This document shows positions 59,283 through 64,000 of a stretch of DNA of 64,000 nt, one piece after another. The position numbers were made by a program, and so were the translations under genes. The stretch is taken from positions 2,261,501 to 2,325,500 of the forward strand of contig JADJAA010000001.1 of NCBI GenBank assembly GCA_016704485.1. The letters are read 5' to 3'. The DNA is from Flavobacteriales bacterium (GTDB lineage: Bacteria; Bacteroidota; Bacteroidia; Flavobacteriales_F; PHOS-HE28). Each line of letters opens with the position of its first letter. The stretch's first letter is position 1. Below the pieces are notes generated by a model, which had not been told where the DNA came from, ran no database searches, and saw only the letters and a list, made by a program, of their open reading frames with translations.

Positions 59283-62200
59283 ATGATCCGAAATTTCCTC
59301 CTCATCAGCTTTGCCTTCTGGTGTTCTTCATTGTTGGCACACGAGCACGTTCGCATTCCCAGTGCGGGTTACGACGGGTTGGAATTCCACGAGAACAAAG
59401 GGCAATGGCCGGATCAGGTGCTCTATCGTGCCCTTACCGAAGGTGGTGCTGTGTTCGTTGAAAAAGGAGCATTCACCTATGTGATCACTTCCGGCGGTGA
59501 ATACCGGATCCATGGCGGTAAAACCGAAGACGCAGAGCCGTTGCGCATGCACGCTTATTCCGTACAGTTCGATGGAGCTGCAATGGTTGGGCAAGAAGGA
59601 ATTGGCCGCATGCCACATTACGTTAATTACTTTTTGGGCAATGATCCTTCGAAATGGGGCACAGGTGCTGGAGCTTTTGAAGGAGCCATGTTGAAGGACA
59701 TGTATCCCGGTATCGATCTTCGTGTATCGGGGAAAGGTGGAATGAAGTACGATTGGTTGGTGGCGCCAGGGGCCGACGCTTCGTTGATAGTGATGCATTA
59801 CCAAGGGCAGGATAAGATCCATGTTGAAGGGGGGATGTTGTTCATTGAAACTTCTGCTGGCAGGGTGGTGGAGCAACGTCCGGTCGCGTGGCAGGTGGTA
59901 CACGGAACGGAACGGTCTGTTGCCGCATGTTATGTTCTGAAGAACGACCGTGTTCAGTTCGAATTCCCTGATGGTATTGATCCAAACTATCCACTTGTCA
60001 TTGATCCGGTGGTATCGTTCAGTACCTACTCCGGTAGTAATGCCGATAATTTCGGACTTACAGCAACCTATGATGAAAGCGGAAACCTCTATGGCGGAGG
60101 AAGTGCTTTTGGGATAGGTTACCCGACGACCTTGGGGGTGCAACAACCAGGATTCGGTGGTGGAACCGTGGATATGGGTATCACGAAATTCAATCCTACA
60201 GGAACGGCTCAGGTATGGAGCACGTACATCGGTGGGACCGGAAACGATATTCCGCACAGTATGGTCGTGAACAGTGCAGATGAACTGTACATTCTTGGTA
60301 CCACATCCTCGACCGATCTTCCGTTGAGCGCCGGGGCGTTCGAGACCATTTTCAACGGTGGTACGTCTCCTCCATTTGGTGGGTCATATGGTTTCACGTA
60401 TACAGCGGGTTGTGATATTGCCGTGATCCATTTGGATGCATCAGCAACATCGCTGATCGGGGGAACCTACGTTGGTGGTTCCGGGAACGATGGGTTGAAT
60501 CAATTTACACCGTTGTTGCGCAATTATGGCGATCCATTCCGGGGTGAGATCATTATGGATCAAGCGGAGAACCCGATCGTGATCACGAGTACAACAAGTA
60601 CAAACCTTTTCACTACACCAGGTGCAGTTCAGAGTACGTTCGGCGGTGGCTTGGATGCTTATTTATTCCGCTTGGATCCACTGCTGACTACCATGTCGTG
60701 GGCTACATATTATGGGGGATCAGGAAATGATGCAGGATTTGGTGTGCAGATATCATCCACCGGTGAGATCTATGCAACAGGTGGTACGCAAAGCGCGGAT
60801 CTATTAATGGCCGGGACTCCTGCTTCAGGTGCTTTGGCAGGACAAGTAGACGGTTTTATCGCGCGATTCTCTGCGGATGGATCCACGTTGCTTTCATCCA
60901 CTTACCTCGGCACAACGGAATTCGATCAGAGCTACTTTGTGCAATTGGATACGCAGGATGATGTATACGTTGTTGGTCAGACAGCTGGGAACTTTCCGAT
61001 CACACCGGGCAAATACAACAACGCGAATGGTTCGCAGTTCATTCAGAAATTCTCGACTGACCTGAGTACATCGATCTGGTCCACACGCATCGGAAGTACC
61101 GGTGTTGAGAACATCAGTCCTTCTGCATTTCTGGTCAGTATCTGTGGTCAGATCTACTTCAGTGGATGGGGTGGTTCCACCAATCCTGCAGGTGGGGGAG
61201 TTTCCACAAGTTCCACCGTCGGGCTTCCTGTTACAACTGATGCTTATCAACAGACGACTGATGGAAGTGATTTCTACTTGATGGTACTGAACCAGGAAGC
61301 GGTCTCTTTGGCCTACGCTACTTTCTTTGGAGGTACTGCAGCAGAACATGTGGATGGCGGTACATCACGGTTCGATAAGGATGGGGTTGTCTACCAAGCT
61401 GTTTGCGCTGGTTGTGGTAGTGGGAGTTTTCCCACAACTCCAGGAGCATGGAGTAGTACCGATATGGGGCAGAATTGTAACCTAGGTGTATTCAAGATCG
61501 ATTTTGAACAAGGCGTGAGCGCAAACATAGAGGTAAGTGCAAATGGACTCTCCGGTTGTTTGGGTTCGCCGATCACCTTTACCGCTAATGGGAATGCCGA
61601 GTTGTGGACGTGGGACCTCGGTGATGGCAGCGGCATACAATTCGGTGATGTAGTGGTCCATACGTATTCTGCTGTTGGCGTTTATAATGTAATGCTAATT
61701 GGTTCCGATAGTGCTTCGTGCAATGGAGCGGATACGGCCTACGTCTCTGTGAATATAATCGAACCATTTGATCAACTACCGGAATTCGCTGGCATCCCGA
61801 ATAGCGATTGCCAAGGATTTTCCGCTGAATTCTTTAATACCACTGTCGGCGATCTAGCCTACCATTGGGATTTCGGTGATGGACAAACGAGTACCAGCAC
61901 CAACCCCGTTCATACATACAGTGGGCCTGGCGATTATGACGTTGTTCTTGCAGCGATAGATCTGGTCTGTTTGGATACCGTCTTCCTCACACAACGCATT
62001 ACGCTTGATCCTCCATTCATGGTGATCGACCTACCATCTCCGATCGCGATCTGCAACGGAAGCTCCGTTCAACTATCCGCCGGACCCGGTTTCGATACCT
62101 ATGCATGGTCAACAGGAAGTACAACTAGCACGATCACCGTAACCCAACCGGGAGAGTATTGGGTAAATGTGACCGATGGGATCTGCCTTGGTTCGGATAC

Positions 62201-62720
62201 GATCCAAGTGTTTGCACAACCGACTCATCCAAGCGCAGGTGATGTGTTAACTTGTCCAGGGGACAGTCCGTTGTTGAGTGTACCGTTCCTTACTAGTAGT
62301 GTTGTCTGGAATACCGGTGATACCTCTGCGACGATCCTTGCAACTGGTTCTGGTGATTATTCCTTTACAGCAACGGACGAGTATGGCTGCGTTGTTCGCG
62401 ATACGGTGAATGTGACACTGGTGGCTCTGGCTGATGGCTTGGCTTTCGTTCCGAACGTGTTCTCTCCGAACGGAGATAGCAAGAATGATACATTCCAGGT
62501 CACAGGACTAGCCGTGGATCAATTCAACATGCAGGTCTTCAACCGTTGGGGGCAAGAGATGTACAGTGCTAGCAACCCTTCGGCGGGTTGGAATGGTGGT
62601 CTGGATAACAGTTCCAACAAAGTTCCGGATGGTACGTATTTCTACATCATCTCTTTCAAGGATCGGTGTGATACTGAGCCATTAACGACACATAAAGGCC
62701 ATGTGACCTTGGTGCGATAG
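59283..62720 (+). CDS. Large secreted adhesin-like protein with gliding-motility C-terminal domain
   Basis: 1145 residues. A signal peptide (MIRNFLLISFAFWCSSLLAH) is followed by a DUF7948-type N-terminal domain (GLEFHENKGQWPDQVLYRA, VNYFLGNDPSKW, YPGIDLRVSG). From about residue 245 there are beta-propeller SBBP-like repeats (STYSGSNADNFG, TKFNPTGTAQVWSTYIGG, WATYYGGSGNDAGFG). Two PKD domains follow (LWTWDLGDGSGIQFGDV, YHWDFGDGQTSTSTNPVH), and finally the T9SS type B CHU_C domain (VPNVFSPNGDSKNDTFQV, VFNRWGQEMY, GTYFYIISFKDRC). It is probably a surface adhesin. The ATG at 59283 is chosen at the signal peptide. Confidence 0.9.
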   Translation: MIRNFLLISFAFWCSSLLAHEHVRIPSAGYDGLEFHENKGQWPDQVLYRALTEGGAVFVEKGAFTYVITSGGEYRIHGGKTEDAEPLRMHAYSVQFDGAAMVGQEGIGRMPHYVNYFLGNDPSKWGTGAGAFEGAMLKDMYPGIDLRVSGKGGMKYDWLVAPGADASLIVMHYQGQDKIHVEGGMLFIETSAGRVVEQRPVAWQVVHGTERSVAACYVLKNDRVQFEFPDGIDPNYPLVIDPVVSFSTYSGSNADNFGLTATYDESGNLYGGGSAFGIGYPTTLGVQQPGFGGGTVDMGITKFNPTGTAQVWSTYIGGTGNDIPHSMVVNSADELYILGTTSSTDLPLSAGAFETIFNGGTSPPFGGSYGFTYTAGCDIAVIHLDASATSLIGGTYVGGSGNDGLNQFTPLLRNYGDPFRGEIIMDQAENPIVITSTTSTNLFTTPGAVQSTFGGGLDAYLFRLDPLLTTMSWATYYGGSGNDAGFGVQISSTGEIYATGGTQSADLLMAGTPASGALAGQVDGFIARFSADGSTLLSSTYLGTTEFDQSYFVQLDTQDDVYVVGQTAGNFPITPGKYNNANGSQFIQKFSTDLSTSIWSTRIGSTGVENISPSAFLVSICGQIYFSGWGGSTNPAGGGVSTSSTVGLPVTTDAYQQTTDGSDFYLMVLNQEAVSLAYATFFGGTAAEHVDGGTSRFDKDGVVYQAVCAGCGSGSFPTTPGAWSSTDMGQNCNLGVFKIDFEQGVSANIEVSANGLSGCLGSPITFTANGNAELWTWDLGDGSGIQFGDVVVHTYSAVGVYNVMLIGSDSASCNGADTAYVSVNIIEPFDQLPEFAGIPNSDCQGFSAEFFNTTVGDLAYHWDFGDGQTSTSTNPVHTYSGPGDYDVVLAAIDLVCLDTVFLTQRITLDPPFMVIDLPSPIAICNGSSVQLSAGPGFDTYAWSTGSTTSTITVTQPGEYWVNVTDGICLGSDTIQVFAQPTHPSAGDVLTCPGDSPLLSVPFLTSSVVWNTGDTSATILATGSGDYSFTATDEYGCVVRDTVNVTLVALADGLAFVPNVFSPNGDSKNDTFQVTGLAVDQFNMQVFNRWGQEMYSASNPSAGWNGGLDNSSNKVPDGTYFYIISFKDRCDTEPLTTHKGHVTLVR

Positions 62721-62772
62721 TAAATTCAATTTTCATGTTAGGGGCTTATAGCATCAACGAGTGAACGCGGCG

Positions 62773-62796
62773 AACGGATTATCGGTTCCATCCGTT
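62773..62796 (+). terminator. Possible terminator hairpin
   Basis: AACGGAT (62773-62779) pairs with ATCCGTT (62790-62796) around a 10-base loop, followed by GTTCTT. It lies between the two large T9SS genes. The stem is short, so this is tentative. Confidence 0.4.
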
Positions 62797-62890
62797 GTTC
62801 TTACCGTTTCAGAGCATCAGTCCATTTACGATCGGGCAACGGATCGTGACTTGGCAACGTCCCTTAACTGGTATTCAATACTTTGAACGT

Positions 62891-64000
62891 ATGGACATTA
62901 CACTACACAGGTCGCTACGCAACTTGATCTTTTTGGCAGCGCTGTTGCCGATAAGCACTTTTGCGGAGCACGATCACGGATCCAGGTCCGTACGATTTTC
63001 CCGTAACCTTGGTCAATGGGACCAACCTGTACTTTACAAGTCGGGGGTGAACGGTGCTACGGTCTTCATGGAACGGAACGGTATCTCTTGGGTGAAATAT
63101 GAAGATGGTACAAGTGAAAAGATCCATAATAGCGCCGAATTGAGCAAAGCAGAACGCGACGCTATGGTCATCAAAGGACACGCATGGCGGATGCGCTTTT
63201 TTCAGCCGTCCCAAGACCTTTCCGTAAGCGCGGAGGATATTCAACCCGGATATGAGAACTATTTCCTTGGTAATGAACCTTCGAAATGGAAACACCATGT
63301 CCCGGCTTTCAGCGAAGTGATCTATAACAATGTATGGGAAGGCATTGATGTTCGGTATCACGCGGTCGATGGTAATTTGAAATATGATGTGCTGTTAAAG
63401 GCAAATTCCGATCCGAATGATGTGGCTTTCTACTTTGATGGATTGGATGGGATCGCTGTTAATGCCGATGGACAGCTCATCATGTTAACCTCGGTCGGTA
63501 ATGTGGTGGAATTGAAGCCGATCGCATTCTATAGCGATGGAACGAAAGAGCCGTTGAAGTGCGATTTCCAAGTTCGGCATGGTATGCTTCGTTTCCTTTT
63601 GGAGGAAGGGTATGACCATGATCGGCCTATCACGATCGACCCGGTGCTCATTGCTAGTACGTTGAGCGGAGCAGTAGGCAGTGATAATTATGGTCACTGT
63701 GCTACATATGATAACAGTGAGAATATCTATTCAGGCGCGCGTAATTTTGGATCCGGGTATCCGGCTACTGTGGGTGCGTTCCAAATTGCGAACGGTGGTG
63801 GTGGTACGGATATGTCCTTCAGTAAGTACAACCCGGATGGTAGCAACTTGATCTGGGCGACATACCTCGGTGGTTCTTCTGGTGAGAACCCCCACAGTAT
63901 GATCGTGAACTCCCTTGGTGAATTGTGCATCCTCGGCTCAACAAGCTCCAGCAATTACCCTGTTTCCAGTGCAGCAATGTCTTCATCCAATGGAGGTGGC
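62891..64000 (+). CDS. Second large T9SS adhesin-like protein, start only
   Basis: An ATG at 62891 opens a frame of 370 codons that runs off the window. The signal peptide region is MDITLHRSLRNLIFLAALLP and following residues to TFAEH. The DUF7948-like domain (RFSRNLGQWDQPVLYKSG, YFLGNEPSKWKHHVP, VWEGIDVRYHAVDG) and the first SBBP-type repeats (STLSGAVGSDNYG, SKYNPDGSNLIWATYLGG) mirror the preceding gene, so the two are tandem paralogues. The PKD and sorting domains, if present, lie outside the window. Confidence 0.9.
   Translation, partial: MDITLHRSLRNLIFLAALLPISTFAEHDHGSRSVRFSRNLGQWDQPVLYKSGVNGATVFMERNGISWVKYEDGTSEKIHNSAELSKAERDAMVIKGHAWRMRFFQPSQDLSVSAEDIQPGYENYFLGNEPSKWKHHVPAFSEVIYNNVWEGIDVRYHAVDGNLKYDVLLKANSDPNDVAFYFDGLDGIAVNADGQLIMLTSVGNVVELKPIAFYSDGTKEPLKCDFQVRHGMLRFLLEEGYDHDRPITIDPVLIASTLSGAVGSDNYGHCATYDNSENIYSGARNFGSGYPATVGAFQIANGGGGTDMSFSKYNPDGSNLIWATYLGGSSGENPHSMIVNSLGELCILGSTSSSNYPVSSAAMSSSNGGG

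Noticed and set aside
59328..60257. Minus-strand open frame of 309 codons
   Set aside because: It is antisense to the large T9SS gene and shows no signal, domain or promoter.
1..64000. CRISPR arrays, tRNA and rRNA genes, known anti-phage systems, prophage or integrase genes
   Set aside because: No regularly spaced repeats, tRNA-like cloverleaf sequences, rRNA-like stretches, or phage or defence protein motifs were seen in reading the intergenic spaces and gene products.

Overview
The window is a bacterial chromosome segment of roughly even base composition. It most likely comes from an uncultured member of the Bacteroidota, probably of Flavobacteriales type. The evidence is several secreted proteins ending in type IX secretion (T9SS) sorting domains, a gliding-motility-type C-terminal domain, a DUF4249 lipoprotein, a SiaB/SiaC pair, and promoter boxes of the Bacteroidota TAnnTTTG type.

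Layout. 1-10200: end of katG, a SET-domain protein, dnaK, a DUF4249 lipoprotein, panB, an RluA-type pseudouridine synthase, a secreted alpha/beta hydrolase and priA. 10200-19200: a possible 51-codon gene, a FucP-like sugar transporter, a lipoprotein, a small secreted protein, a 1024-residue ABCG-type transporter, siaB/siaC on the opposite strand, a methyltransferase and a ZIP metal transporter. 19272-20496: an IS256-like element with an 8-bp target duplication. 20600-26560: a membrane protein/winged-helix regulator operon running into DUF4173, nuclease-fold and membrane genes, then an NRDE protein. 26600-29650: a structured intergenic element that may be a small RNA, a T9SS cargo protein, YajQ and an LpxR-like outer membrane protein.

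29743-45569 is dominated by reductive pyrimidine catabolism. Cytosine deaminase feeds uracil to PreT/PreA, then dihydropyrimidinase, beta-ureidopropionase, a class III aminotransferase (proposed to act on beta-alanine) and CoA-acylating (methyl)malonate-semialdehyde dehydrogenase. An NCS1 permease supplies the base. The region is peppered with small elements bounded by inverted repeats of the type GAACGCTGATGACGCTGA. Two carry a GxxExxY-family gene and one is an empty 92-bp version. The region also holds a decayed 5' copy of the aminotransferase gene next to a class III adenylate cyclase, and a perfect 68-bp palindrome.

45690-64000: T9SS cargo proteins (PA domain, CotH/lamin-tail), slyD, an MBOAT O-acyltransferase with an SGNH-like partner, an FtsB-like protein and a phosphoesterase. 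Next is a T9SS gene cut by an IS5-type element (CTAG duplication, frame exactly restored when removed) lying between 160-bp direct repeats. Then come truA, an exporter ABC protein, and two adjacent very large T9SS adhesin-like genes, the second running off the end.
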